A DNA stretch of 45,274 bases, taken from contig JAFGGC010000032.1 of assembly GCA_016930715.1 (NCBI GenBank), positions 1-45,274 on the forward strand, written 5' to 3'. How positions within the stretch are numbered: the stretch's first letter is position 1; every line of letters begins with the position of its first letter. The DNA comes from Endomicrobiales bacterium (lineage in GTDB: Bacteria; Elusimicrobiota; Endomicrobiia; Endomicrobiales; JAFGGC01). Shown piece by piece: positions 14,983-24,321 of this stretch. The translations under genes and the position numbers were made by a program. The notes beneath the pieces were generated by a model. The model was not told the origin of the DNA. It saw only the letters and a program-made list of their open reading frames with translations, and ran no database searches.

Positions 14983-15953
14983 TTTGCCAGCCGGTTTTCT
15001 ATCAAGTTTTCGTATATGAGGTTTGCCACCACGGTGTTGCCCGACGCTGACAGATGGCACGGGTCTCCGATGAACAATGTTTTCCTGCCGGGATAGCGCT
15101 TTAAAGAAGCATCTATATCATACAATTGAAATCCCTCTTTTGCAATCTGTTTCTTGAACGTCTCGTTTTGCGCCGCGTATTCTTCGGTGTTGACGGGCAG
15201 ATAGACGAAGAGGATTTCGAAAGAACGCTTTGCGGCAATCGCCTTCAGCTCCTTGAGCAATTTTTCCGTCTCTTCCGGTTTAAGCATGTAATTGGAAGAC
15301 GCGTAGAAATCGATTCTTGAATGCTTGGCAAGGGCGTATCGGAAATACTTCCAGATGTTGGATTTCCGGACAGTATTTCTAAATGCCGATTTGTATTTGA
15401 AAAAATAGTCGTGATAAAAACTGTTATTGTCAATAGCGCTTATTTTATCCTGGAACCTGCACATTTCGGCGGAATGAAGCAGGAGGTCGTTGAAAGTCAA
15501 TGACCATATTATCAGGTCGGGCGAAAAACGGACGCCGATATATTTTAGGTATTCAAGCTCCTGCAGAAACGAGTAGCCGCATACGCCGAGGTTTATGATT
15601 TCAGCTTTTTGGCCGGCCAGGTTTTCGATGATGTCGGTGAAACGGGCGCCTACTTGGGAGCCCAGGCCCTCGGCGACGGAATCCCCTATGAAGACGATGC
15701 GTTTTTCGGAAGCCTTCTCGAAGGAATGATCCTTGCCTCTGTGGCCGTAAGAATTGAAGAACCCCGACCCGGGGATGGGCACGTAAATCAGCTTCGGATT
15801 TTCCGACAACCTGTAAAAGCCGTGATTGCTTGCTATCTCCACGGTATGAAACAGGTGTTTGGGAATGAAAAAAGCCAATATGAGCTCCGCCAAAAGGATG
15901 GCCGCCAGGATTCCGGCCGCCGAAAGCAAGATGTTCCTGGTCAGATCCCGCAT
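14979..15953 (-). CDS. membrane-anchored SGNH/GDSL hydrolase
   Basis: This 324-residue protein has an N-terminal membrane helix (7-29) that probably anchors it facing the periplasm. The SGNH fold is marked by FIGDSVAEGLG with nucleophile S92, by block II glycine (NLGVCGYS), by SLTFNDLL, and by GDPCH with D297-x-x-H300. It is therefore a likely esterase or acetyl-hydrolase; substrate (peptidoglycan, exopolysaccharide or lipid acyl groups) cannot be told. It overlaps miaB by 13 nt upstream and the lytic transglycosylase by 4 nt downstream, which favours a cell-wall role. Confidence 0.9.
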   Translation of the reverse strand: MRDLTRNILLSAAGILAAILLAELILAFFIPKHLFHTVEIASNHGFYRLSENPKLIYVPIPGSGFFNSYGHRGKDHSFEKASEKRIVFIGDSVAEGLGSQVGARFTDIIENLAGQKAEIINLGVCGYSFLQELEYLKYIGVRFSPDLIIWSLTFNDLLLHSAEMCRFQDKISAIDNNSFYHDYFFKYKSAFRNTVRKSNIWKYFRYALAKHSRIDFYASSNYMLKPEETEKLLKELKAIAAKRSFEILFVYLPVNTEEYAAQNETFKKQIAKEGFQLYDIDASLKRYPGRKTLFIGDPCHLSASGNTVVANLIYENLIENRLAK

Positions 15954-17290
15954 AAGCCCTCCGCCGTTTCACCGATGAGCGTGCTGATTTTCGTACCGAC
16001 TATCCTCGCGGTCACTGTACTGCCCAGCGAAAGGCGGGCGTTTTTCAAAAACACCTTCTTGTTCGTGCGGGTCCTGCCGGAATGCCCGTCATCTTCCCTG
16101 GCGTCTATTAAAACCTCCTGAAGCGTTCCGGCCAGTTTCGCGTTCGTGTTCATTGCAACCGTGTTTGCCGCGTGAAGTACCCTTTGAAGCCGCGATTCCT
16201 TGGTTTCTAAAGGCACGTTGTCCTTCAGTGAAGCGGCGAGTGTCCCGGGGCGCGGCGAATACTTGAAGGCGAACAGCGAGTCAAATCCCGCCTGTTTGAC
16301 CGCGTCAAGCGTGTTTTTAAAATCGGCCTCGGTTTCCCCGGGAAAGCCCACCAGTATGTCCGAAGTTATGCTGATATCCTTCACCTTGTTCCTCAATTTC
16401 TCGACGATGGACATGTATTTTGCCACGCCGTACTTCCTGTTCATCGCCGCAAGGATCCTGTCGGAACCCGACTGGATGGGCAGGTGCACGTGTTCGCAGA
16501 CCTTCTGAAGCCCGGCGACCGCGTCAATGAGCTTGTCGCTGAAATCCTTGGGGTGGCTGGATATGAACCTTATGCGCTCGATGCCCTCAATCTTGTTGAC
16601 TTCTGACAGCAGGTCAGCAAAATCGAGAGCTTTTGATGACTGCCTTTTTTCCGAACTACGAACCGCGAGCCCGGAACCGTCTATGTAGGAATTGACGTTC
16701 TGCCCGAGAAGCGTGACTTCCTTGACGCCCTTGCCGGCAAGAATCTTTATTTCGTTGACTATGCCGGAGGCCGGCAACGAGAATTCCCTGCCCCTGACGT
16801 AAGGGACTATGCAGTACGAGCAGAAGTTTTCGCATCCCCGCGTGATGGTGACGAAGGACGAAACATCGTGGATTGGCGAACTGGAGGACTGGCGGATCGG
16901 CAGGGCCTTTGAAGAGGCCAATTCTCCAATTCGCCAGTTCGCCAATTCGCGGCCAATGATTTCGGGAAACTTCCCGATATCCTTCGCTCCGATGACCAGA
17001 TCCACGGCCGGGAAGCGCTTCTTAATTACGTCCTTCAGGCGCTGGGCGACGCATCCGGCGAATATGACCTTGAGTTCCGGATTTTTTCTTTTAAGAGGTT
17101 TGATGCGCCCCAAAAAAGACAGGGCGGAGTTTTCTGGATGTTCCCGGACGGAACAGGTGTTTACGAGTATGATATCCGCGGATTTCATGTCGCCTGTCTC
17201 CGTGTGTCCGCACGACATAAGATGCATTGCCATCTCTTCGGAATCAGCGACGTTCATTTGACAGCCATAGGTTTTGAGGAAATATTTCAT
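15941..17290 (-). CDS. miaB: tRNA-2-methylthio-N6-dimethylallyladenosine synthase
   Basis: A 449-residue radical-SAM methylthiotransferase that converts i6A37, made by MiaA, into ms2i6A37. The N-terminal UPF0004 domain holds three cluster cysteines C10, C46 and C80. The radical-SAM triad CENFCSYC is C153/C157/C160. A C-terminal TRAM domain is about 375-445. The inter-domain linker (about 113-146) is longer than usual, low-complexity and encoded by a DNA palindrome. A second variable loop after NVNSY (about 205-228) is also about ten residues longer than in E. coli. It overlaps the antiporter gene by 4 nt (ATGA) and the SGNH gene by 13 nt. Confidence 0.96.
   Translation of the reverse strand: MKYFLKTYGCQMNVADSEEMAMHLMSCGHTETGDMKSADIILVNTCSVREHPENSALSFLGRIKPLKRKNPELKVIFAGCVAQRLKDVIKKRFPAVDLVIGAKDIGKFPEIIGRELANWRIGELASSKALPIRQSSSSPIHDVSSFVTITRGCENFCSYCIVPYVRGREFSLPASGIVNEIKILAGKGVKEVTLLGQNVNSYIDGSGLAVRSSEKRQSSKALDFADLLSEVNKIEGIERIRFISSHPKDFSDKLIDAVAGLQKVCEHVHLPIQSGSDRILAAMNRKYGVAKYMSIVEKLRNKVKDISITSDILVGFPGETEADFKNTLDAVKQAGFDSLFAFKYSPRPGTLAASLKDNVPLETKESRLQRVLHAANTVAMNTNAKLAGTLQEVLIDAREDDGHSGRTRTNKKVFLKNARLSLGSTVTARIVGTKISTLIGETAEGLCGI
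16872..16946. repeat. palindromic element inside the miaB reading frame
   Basis: ATTGGCGAACTGG (16872-16884) and its perfect complement CCAGTTCGCCAAT (16934-16946) flank reiterated GGACTGGCGGATCGG / CCAATTCTCCAATTC words. The element is translated as about residues 115-140 of MiaB (ELANWRIGELASS... SSSSPI) in the linker before the radical-SAM domain, and the frame is maintained through it. Confidence 0.75.
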
Positions 17291-19074
17291 GTTTTTGACG
17301 GGGCCAGGAAAACGAGTTTCTGGTCCTGGGTCGGCGACAGGGGCTTTTCAAGCGTTTCCGGCGTTATGTCGCGGCTGTCGTGCAGTATGAACAGCGGGAC
17401 TATCTTGTTGCCGTACTCGTTCAAAAGGGACTTGTAATCGAATTCTTTTGTGAGCTTGGTGGTTTTTATCTCATAGCCCGAACGGAAGAGGTTTGACATC
17501 TCCCTGTAAGTCATTTCCTTTCCGAAAAGGTGCGTCCCGTCCCAGTGGGTCTTGTCGTCGCTTTTAATGTAGGGTTTTGCCTCGGGTTGGATCAGGAAAA
17601 GGTCCTTTTTCTCGATTATCCTGTTGAAGTGCTGTACTGCGAGCCTGTTGACCTCGTCGTTCGGCGTGAGCGCGAGAACCTTGCCTATGCCCTCGAATTC
17701 GAGCTCCTCGATCGTGTCGGAAGACAGTATATTGCAGTGGTAGGCGTTGAGCCCTTCCATCTTCGCCCGTTGTATGTTTTCCCTGCTCGAATCGGCCAGG
17801 ATGACGCTGATACCCTCTTTATGGAACACGTGTGCTATCCTGCGGGACCACTCGTGGGCGCCGACAAACAGAATGCCCAGCATGTTGGCCTTGACCTTCA
17901 AGAACCCGGCCAGGGGGCCGGATATGACCCCGTAGAAAATAACCGTGGCTATGATGACGAGAAAGGTGTAGGAGACCAATGCCCCGGTGTCGGAAATCCC
18001 CAGCTGCGCCAGCCTCAGGCTGAAAAGGGATCCTATGGCGGCGGCGACGATGCCGCGCGGGGCCACGAAAGATATGAATATCCTTTCCCTGTAGCTGAGC
18101 CCCGAGCCTATCGTGGAAAGGAAGACGGCGACAGGCCTGACCAGAAAGATGAGGATTATCAGGAAGAGAAGGCTGTTGAGGTTCAACAGCCCCACGATAC
18201 CGTGGTCGAGCCGGGCTGCGAGTATTATGAAAAGAGTGGATATCAGCAGTATGCGCAGGTTTTCCTTGAAGCGTACTATGTGCTTTATGTCGATGAATTT
18301 CTGGTTGGCGAGGAGTATGCCGAGTATGGTGACGGTCAGAAGCCCCGATTCCGGCTGAATCCTGTTCGAAACGATGTACGTCAGAATGATGAACATCAGA
18401 GTGACGACTTCCTGCAGGTAGTCCGGGATCCAGTAACGCTTGAGTAAAATCACGATTATGCCGGCGAAAATAAAGCTCAGGAACAGCCCGATGAACAGTA
18501 TCTTCACGGCCCCCGTCAGCATAACGAGCGGGGCAAAACCGGCCTTGTGTATGAAAAGCGCCTCGAAAACGAGTACCGTCAGTATCGCGCCTATGGGGTC
18601 GATTATTATCCCTTCCCATTTCAATATCGAGGTTATCTTCGTGTCGGGCTTGACCTGCCTGAGCAGCGGGATGATGACCGTCGGCCCGCTGACCACGAGC
18701 AAAGCGCCCAGCAGGGACGATATCCTCCAGTCGAGACCGAGGACGATTATCGCGGCGAACGCGGCGATGAACATCGTCACTAAGGCGCCGACGGTTATGA
18801 GGTTCCTTATGACGCCGCCGGACTTTTTAAGGTCCTTGAGCCTGAGGCTCAAGCCGCCTTCAAAAAGGATGATGGCGACCGAAATGGAAACGAAGGGCAG
18901 CAGGGCGTTGCCGAACAGGAGGTCGGGGTCGAGAAGGCCGGTGAAGGGCCCCGCAAAAGCGCCCAAAACGAGAAGAACGACTATCGTCGGTATCCTCAGA
19001 AACCAGGAAAACCACTGGGCCGAGATGCCGAGTATCAGTATCACGGCAAAACCTAAAAGGGCGTGTTCGCTCAT
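17287..19074 (-). CDS. cation:proton antiporter with TrkA-N domain
   Basis: This 595-residue inner-membrane protein has about 12-13 hydrophobic helices over residues 1-390. The centre contains LLVVSGPTVIIPLLRQVKP and GIIIDPIGAIL, the pattern of NhaP-like CPA1 antiporters. The C-terminal part (about 395-510) is a Rossmann TrkA-N (RCK) domain with LGILFVGAHEWSRR and VILADSS, which probably binds nucleotide and gates transport. It exchanges Na+ or K+ for H+; which ion cannot be decided here. It starts 18 nt after treY and overlaps miaB by 4 nt. Co-transcription with trehalose synthesis fits a response to osmotic or ionic stress. Confidence 0.9.
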   Translation of the reverse strand: MSEHALLGFAVILILGISAQWFSWFLRIPTIVVLLVLGAFAGPFTGLLDPDLLFGNALLPFVSISVAIILFEGGLSLRLKDLKKSGGVIRNLITVGALVTMFIAAFAAIIVLGLDWRISSLLGALLVVSGPTVIIPLLRQVKPDTKITSILKWEGIIIDPIGAILTVLVFEALFIHKAGFAPLVMLTGAVKILFIGLFLSFIFAGIIVILLKRYWIPDYLQEVVTLMFIILTYIVSNRIQPESGLLTVTILGILLANQKFIDIKHIVRFKENLRILLISTLFIILAARLDHGIVGLLNLNSLLFLIILIFLVRPVAVFLSTIGSGLSYRERIFISFVAPRGIVAAAIGSLFSLRLAQLGISDTGALVSYTFLVIIATVIFYGVISGPLAGFLKVKANMLGILFVGAHEWSRRIAHVFHKEGISVILADSSRENIQRAKMEGLNAYHCNILSSDTIEELEFEGIGKVLALTPNDEVNRLAVQHFNRIIEKKDLFLIQPEAKPYIKSDDKTHWDGTHLFGKEMTYREMSNLFRSGYEIKTTKLTKEFDYKSLLNEYGNKIVPLFILHDSRDITPETLEKPLSPTQDQKLVFLAPSKT

Positions 19075-19092
19075 CGTCTTAAAAACAATCCC

Positions 19093-21894
19093 TTACTGGT
19101 TCCCAGCCTCAGGGACAAGCAGGCAGGCAGGGAACCTTGTTAATGCGTCGCATATCCTGATCTTTCCTTCCTTTGCTTTTACGGTTTCTCCGGTTATGGC
19201 GTTCTTCCAGGAATGCGGGGCGTCCTTCGGCAGTGTCAGCGAAGTGTCCCCCCAGGCGCTCTCTCCAGTGGGGTATGCCCCCTCTTTGATCAGAGACGCG
19301 AGGAATCGCGGAATTATGCCGACCATCCATTGATTTTCGTGCCGCCTGGCGAAGGCAACCACGTTTTTTTTCTTGGGTTCGGAAATCTCTATCGGTACGT
19401 AATTGCCTTTTTCAAAAAGCTGTGAATGTTTCTTTCTCAGATTCAAAATGACGTGAATCAGGAACAGCTTTATCCTTCCGTCTTTCAGCGAGCTTAAAAG
19501 CGTCTCGATGAGTTTATTAGGGTTTTCGGAATATTGATGGGATATCTCTCCCAAAAGCCACATTCTTTTGTTGTAGTCGACTTCCCTTCTGTTGTCGGGA
19601 TCGACAAAGCTGAAATCCCAGAATTCCGTCCCCTGGTAGAAATCAGGCACGCCCGGGCAGGTCATCTTCAGGAATAGCTGTGAAAGCGAATTGAACATTC
19701 CGTAGTAGGCGACTTTTTCCGTGAAAGGCAGGAAATCCTTCAAGAAGGCGTTGTCTTCGCCGGGTTCAAGGAGCTTGTCGACGAAGTTCAGGCACGCCTC
19801 CTCGTATTCGGCGTCCGGCTTGATCCACGCCGTGTGGACCTTCGCCTCGCGCACGGATTTTATGACGTAATCCTTGAGGCGCCCGCTGTATGAGTCGCGG
19901 TTCTCGAAGGGATACGAACCTATGAGGGTCTGGTAAATGAAATACTCGTCATTCCTGTCGGGCATTGTCTTGCCGTCTTTTTTCCTCATTTTTGTAAGGT
20001 TGATTTTTGACCAGTATTTGACTTTTTGAGAGAATTCCTGCGGTATTTCGCTCAGGACGTTGAGCCTGGCCCGGAAGTCCTCGCCGCGCTTCGTGTCGTG
20101 GGTGGCGGTGGTGTTAAGCGATGCATTCCATTTTTCGGCGCGTTTCTTGTTAAATTCGTGGAATTCGCGGACCTTGGAACCGAATCTGATCGGATTTCCG
20201 CCGACCTCGTTCAGCGAGGTGAGCCTGTTGTAAATGTAGAAAACGGTGTCTTCCAGACCCTTTGCCATAAGCGGGCCGGTATACTGCTGGAAATTCATTA
20301 TGAAGAGCAGCCATTCCTTCTTCTCTTCTTCGGTGGTGTCTATGTCGTATTTCAAAAGAAGGAATTTCTCGATGAAGTTCAATTCGTGGGTAAGGCCCGG
20401 GTTCTTGATTTTCGCCCTTGTTATGGTGTCGGTGATTATCTTCTGGTCCTGATCGCTCTGGAATTCGGCGTTGATGTAGGTCCTGTAGACGGGGAACAGC
20501 GCCATCACGTCCACCATGGCCCTTTTCAGCCCGTAGAGCGTTATATCCGTGCCGTACCTGTGCTTGCCGGAGATTTTCTTGATGAATTGCGCCAGGTTGT
20601 CGATGTTGCCCGCCATGTGCTTGCCGATTATGAGGCGTTTTTTTTCAAAAACGATGTCTTCGTAAAGGGCGTTCAGTTCCGCGAACCTGAAATAGAGCTT
20701 GCTGAAAGCTTTTTCGCTGGTCGGGTCGCAGAATATGCTGTTGGCCCAGTTCAGGAAATCGTATCCCGTCGTGCCCTGTATGGGCCACCTGTCGAGAAGG
20801 TTTTCCCCGGTTTCGAGGATTTTTTCTATCACTATGTAGGAATCGGGCGCCTTTCCGCGGAGTCTCCGGAAATACTCGTCAGGATCGCACAACCCGTCAG
20901 CGTGGTCTATCCTGCATCCCTGTATCCTGTCTTCGGACAGGAGCTTCAGGATGAGACCGTGCGTGCTTTCAAAAACGTGCTCATTTTCGACTTTTACCGA
21001 GATAAGGTTGCTTATGGTGAAAAACCTGCGGTAGTTGATTTCCTCGGCCGCGACCTTCCAGAAGGCCAGCCTGAAATTTTGCACGGTAAGCAGGCGGTCA
21101 AGGGAATCGAAACTTGCCGGATTGCCGGGAGTGCCGTTGAAGTGCAGGAGGACTTCGTCGATTATCGTTTTGAATTGAGGGTTTTCGGAATAAAGGCTCC
21201 ACAGGTTCTTCTTGAAGTGTTTTATCCGGTCGTATCTCGCCTGGGTGTTTTCGGCGGCCGAAATGGAATGCAGGAAGTTGAAAGTTCCAAGGTATTTTAT
21301 GAATTCGCCGTTGGTTTCCCCGAATTTTTGTTTTATTTTTTCAAGCCTGGTTTCCATTACGATCTTGTAGGAGTCGATGCTGATCGGGAACTTGAGGCCG
21401 AAGTAGGTCACGAAAAAGCCGTTCTCGCCGTAGGCAAGCCTGATCTCGCCGCTTTCAAGGCATTCCGAGTAGAATTTGCCCAAAAACGGGGCGAGCACGC
21501 GCCCTTTCATGTTCTGATAGGGATGGTCCCAGTCAATGTCAAAAAAGTTCCAATACGGCGAATTGGCGCCGTTTTCGAACACGTCGGTCAGGAACTGGTT
21601 CTCGGAATCGTATGCCATGTGGTTAGGTACCACGTCCTGCAGCACGGAGATACCTTCGTTTTTCAGCTTGTCAGAAAGTTTCAGGAATTCTTCCATTCCG
21701 CCGAGTTCGGGGTTTAACTGGGTGGGGTCGGTGACGTCGTAGCCGTGCATGCTGCCGGGGACCGATTTGAACAACGGCGAGGCGTAGACGTGGCTTATCC
21801 CGAGTTTTGAGAGGTATCCCGCCAGTTCTGCGGCTTTCGCGAAACCGAAATCGGGGTTAAATTGAATGCGATAGGTTGCCCGCGGTATTTTCAT
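19093..21894 (-). CDS. treY: maltooligosyltrehalose synthase
   Basis: This 933-residue cytoplasmic GH13 enzyme converts the reducing-end alpha-1,4 bond of maltooligosaccharides to an alpha,alpha-1,1 bond, giving maltooligosyltrehalose. The N terminus PRATYRIQFNPDFGF and GYDVTDP are typical. The catalytic barrel has RIDHADGLCDP (nucleophile Asp, about 325) and YIVIEKIL (acid/base Glu, about 356), and the large TreY-specific insertions and C-terminal beta domain are present. The length is slightly above that of most bacterial TreY. It shares one base with the end of the GH57 gene (TGATG) and belongs to the treZ-GH57-treY operon. Confidence 0.96.
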   Translation of the reverse strand: MKIPRATYRIQFNPDFGFAKAAELAGYLSKLGISHVYASPLFKSVPGSMHGYDVTDPTQLNPELGGMEEFLKLSDKLKNEGISVLQDVVPNHMAYDSENQFLTDVFENGANSPYWNFFDIDWDHPYQNMKGRVLAPFLGKFYSECLESGEIRLAYGENGFFVTYFGLKFPISIDSYKIVMETRLEKIKQKFGETNGEFIKYLGTFNFLHSISAAENTQARYDRIKHFKKNLWSLYSENPQFKTIIDEVLLHFNGTPGNPASFDSLDRLLTVQNFRLAFWKVAAEEINYRRFFTISNLISVKVENEHVFESTHGLILKLLSEDRIQGCRIDHADGLCDPDEYFRRLRGKAPDSYIVIEKILETGENLLDRWPIQGTTGYDFLNWANSIFCDPTSEKAFSKLYFRFAELNALYEDIVFEKKRLIIGKHMAGNIDNLAQFIKKISGKHRYGTDITLYGLKRAMVDVMALFPVYRTYINAEFQSDQDQKIITDTITRAKIKNPGLTHELNFIEKFLLLKYDIDTTEEEKKEWLLFIMNFQQYTGPLMAKGLEDTVFYIYNRLTSLNEVGGNPIRFGSKVREFHEFNKKRAEKWNASLNTTATHDTKRGEDFRARLNVLSEIPQEFSQKVKYWSKINLTKMRKKDGKTMPDRNDEYFIYQTLIGSYPFENRDSYSGRLKDYVIKSVREAKVHTAWIKPDAEYEEACLNFVDKLLEPGEDNAFLKDFLPFTEKVAYYGMFNSLSQLFLKMTCPGVPDFYQGTEFWDFSFVDPDNRREVDYNKRMWLLGEISHQYSENPNKLIETLLSSLKDGRIKLFLIHVILNLRKKHSQLFEKGNYVPIEISEPKKKNVVAFARRHENQWMVGIIPRFLASLIKEGAYPTGESAWGDTSLTLPKDAPHSWKNAITGETVKAKEGKIRICDALTRFPACLLVPEAGNQ

Positions 21895-24317
21895 CAGTCA
21901 AGCCTTATTCTCAGCAGTTCGCCCAGCGCCCTGAAATCCCCGAGCCACTCGGAGGCCTCCGGGTCGTTTGACGCCTTTTTTTCCTTCATCTTTTCCATTT
22001 CGGGTTTTCCGACGAGGAAATATATGTTTTGCGCGTGCCACAGGTTGAGGTCGAGATCAAGGTTCTTGAGCGCGTTGAGCATCTCGATGGTGTTTCTGAT
22101 CTTGCGCCTGTCGTGGGGCAGATTCCCGAACTCCTCCATGAACCCGTTTATGCGTTTCGCGGCGATGTAAGCGAGATCGTCGCGGTTCAGGTTGACGGGC
22201 CAGCTTTTTACCAGCTCGGGTATTCTGCCGAATACTTCCTTTTCGGGTTCTCCGGTCTCGATTATCCGGGCTATTTCCGTGTTTATGGTGTAGTCCGCTA
22301 TGGCCGAGAAGTAGGTGGGCAGGGGCATCCTGACATCCTCGACGACCTTCATTACCGGATAATGGCGTTCGAACAGCTGGCGAAACGAGGTTTCCGCGTC
22401 CTTGTTGACGTCCTTGAGGATTTTGTTCAGGAACCTTCTTTGCTCGTCCCTGAACAGATGCCACAAGGAATAGGTTTTATCGGGAAAGTGGTCGTTTATC
22501 TGCTTGAGAAGCCCCGATATCTCGTTTTTCTGGAAGCTTTCCTTGATACTGCTGTTCATTTCGGCGAATCCGCTTTCGCCGGTAAAATAGCGGGCTCCGC
22601 AGATGATATTGTGGTCTCCCATGTGAAGGACCACGAAGCTGATGTCGCTTTTTTCAAGCGTTATCTTGGATTTCAGGGAAATCTTGCCTATTATGAGTTT
22701 TTGTTTTCCGGAAACGGTCTCGTCGAACATGTCCTGCTTGAACTCGTAATTGAAGATGCTTTCCTTCTTGGAATAGTCGGTGAACAGCGAGGAGACCGCG
22801 TAATGGACCCCCACCCTCAGCGTGTCGATCACGGACGGTTTGACGAACGTTTCATAAATATGTTTGCCGTCCGCGAATTCCGGTATGTTGCTCGGAGCCT
22901 GGGCCAGGAGCCCCGTGAAGCTCTCTTCGAACGAAATCCCGCTTACTTCCTGGGCAAGCTGTATGACCCTGGCGGCATAATTCATTACCTGCACGGTCTC
23001 GATGCCGGAGATTTCGTCGAAAAACCACGCGCAGCTCGTGTACATCAGCATTGAGTGCCTCTGCATCTCAAGGAGCTTCAGGGCTTTGACCTTTTCAGTT
23101 TCGTCCAGTTCCCTTCCGGAGTGCCTTTTAAGGAACTCATCGACCCTTCCGTTGGAACGGTCCAGTATGATTTCTATGTATTCGTCCCGCGCCTTCCACG
23201 GGTCGGAAAGAATGTTCCTGGCGTGTTCCTCGAATATCTGGGACACGTTGTCCCTCAGGAAATCCAGGGCGCCCCGCAGCGGGGTCCTCCATTTCTGGTT
23301 CCATCCCCGGCGCGTGCCGGAGTTGCAGCCGCAGTCGGAACGCCAGCGCTCCACCCCGTGCACGCAGCTCCAGGAGGAATTCTCGTGTATCTCGACTTCG
23401 TCCTTCGGCGGGTTGGCGTCGAGATATTCTCCGTATATGGTGAGTTTCGCGAGGTTTTCGCTCTCGATCCTGTAGAGGCAGTAAGCGAGGGCCATGTCGC
23501 CGAAAAGGTGATGGTGGCCGTACGTTTCTCCGTCGGTCGAGATGTGGACGAGCTGCGGGTTTTGGCCGCTTGAGAAAAGCGAGACCAGCCGGTTGGCGAA
23601 ATTTTCCCCGTTCTCGAGAAGCTTGGAAAACGCGAGTTCCTGCGATACGGGCCCGTCGTAGAAAAAAAGTACTATCCTGTTGCCGGATGGGAGGTTGCAG
23701 ATATACGGTATCTTGGGGTCGATCTTGGAGCCGCCCGCGTCTTCCCACTTTTCATTACCTATTTTTCGGACGCATTTCGCCTGACTGGGGGCGAGTATCG
23801 TGAACTTTATCCCCAACTGAGCCAGTATGTCCAATGTTTCGAGGTCGACGGCCGTTTCCGGAAGCCACATGCCTTCTGGTTTTCTTTTAAACCTGTGTTC
23901 GAAATCCCTGATTCCCCAGAGTATCTGCGTCAGCTTGTCCCGTACGTTGGCAAGCGGCATTATCATGTGGTTGTAGCACTGGGCTATCGCCGAACCGTGG
24001 CCGGAGAACTTCTTCATGCTTTCCCTGTCAGCCGTAAGGACGGCTTCGTAGGTGTCCGGAGCGTTTTTTTCGAGCCACGTCATCAGTGTCGGGCCGAAGT
24101 TAAAACTGATATTAGAGTAATTGTTGGACACCGAGATGATTTTGTTGTCGGAACCCATTATCCTCGAAACCGAGTTCGGGGCGTAGCACTCGGCCATTAT
24201 CCTTTCGTTCCAGTCGTGGTACGGGTGGGCGGAATCCTGGAGTTCCACCTCCTCGATCCACGGGTTTTCCCGGGGCGGCTGGTAAAAATGGCCGTGAATG
24301 CACAAGAATCGCTTCAT
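21894..24317 (-). CDS. GH57 glycoside hydrolase with DUF3536 domain
   Basis: This 807-residue protein has an N-terminal GH57 (beta/alpha)7 domain (about 1-310) with CIHGHFYQPPRENPW (6-20), MWLPETA (about 147-153) and ISTDGETYGHHH (about 253-264), and a long C-terminal DUF3536 region (about 400-800). No signal peptide is present, so it is cytoplasmic. GH57 enzymes include alpha-amylases, 4-alpha-glucanotransferases and branching enzymes. The exact activity is unproven for the DUF3536 class. Its place between treZ and treY, with 4-nt and 1-nt junctions, suggests that it trims or rearranges glycogen-type glucan for the trehalose route. Confidence 0.9.
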   Translation of the reverse strand: MKRFLCIHGHFYQPPRENPWIEEVELQDSAHPYHDWNERIMAECYAPNSVSRIMGSDNKIISVSNNYSNISFNFGPTLMTWLEKNAPDTYEAVLTADRESMKKFSGHGSAIAQCYNHMIMPLANVRDKLTQILWGIRDFEHRFKRKPEGMWLPETAVDLETLDILAQLGIKFTILAPSQAKCVRKIGNEKWEDAGGSKIDPKIPYICNLPSGNRIVLFFYDGPVSQELAFSKLLENGENFANRLVSLFSSGQNPQLVHISTDGETYGHHHLFGDMALAYCLYRIESENLAKLTIYGEYLDANPPKDEVEIHENSSWSCVHGVERWRSDCGCNSGTRRGWNQKWRTPLRGALDFLRDNVSQIFEEHARNILSDPWKARDEYIEIILDRSNGRVDEFLKRHSGRELDETEKVKALKLLEMQRHSMLMYTSCAWFFDEISGIETVQVMNYAARVIQLAQEVSGISFEESFTGLLAQAPSNIPEFADGKHIYETFVKPSVIDTLRVGVHYAVSSLFTDYSKKESIFNYEFKQDMFDETVSGKQKLIIGKISLKSKITLEKSDISFVVLHMGDHNIICGARYFTGESGFAEMNSSIKESFQKNEISGLLKQINDHFPDKTYSLWHLFRDEQRRFLNKILKDVNKDAETSFRQLFERHYPVMKVVEDVRMPLPTYFSAIADYTINTEIARIIETGEPEKEVFGRIPELVKSWPVNLNRDDLAYIAAKRINGFMEEFGNLPHDRRKIRNTIEMLNALKNLDLDLNLWHAQNIYFLVGKPEMEKMKEKKASNDPEASEWLGDFRALGELLRIRLD

Positions 24318-24321
24318 GTCA

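Noticed and set aside
14983-15060. Longer start for the lytic transglycosylase
   Set aside because: The extra 26 residues would lie within the SGNH gene, are charged and would bury the membrane helix; the ATGA overlap start is better.
17530-18447. 305-codon plus-strand frame opposite the antiporter
   Set aside because: Lies antisense to a clear membrane protein gene and has a highly charged, low-complexity translation.
20026-21717. 563-codon open frame on the plus strand
   Set aside because: It is the antisense of treY, whose catalytic motifs are intact. The plus-strand protein is a shadow with no family pattern, rich in Val, Phe and Gly as expected from reversed codons.
22029-23054. 341-codon plus-strand frame opposite the GH57 gene
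   Set aside because: A shadow of a conserved gene, with no start signal or recognisable domain.
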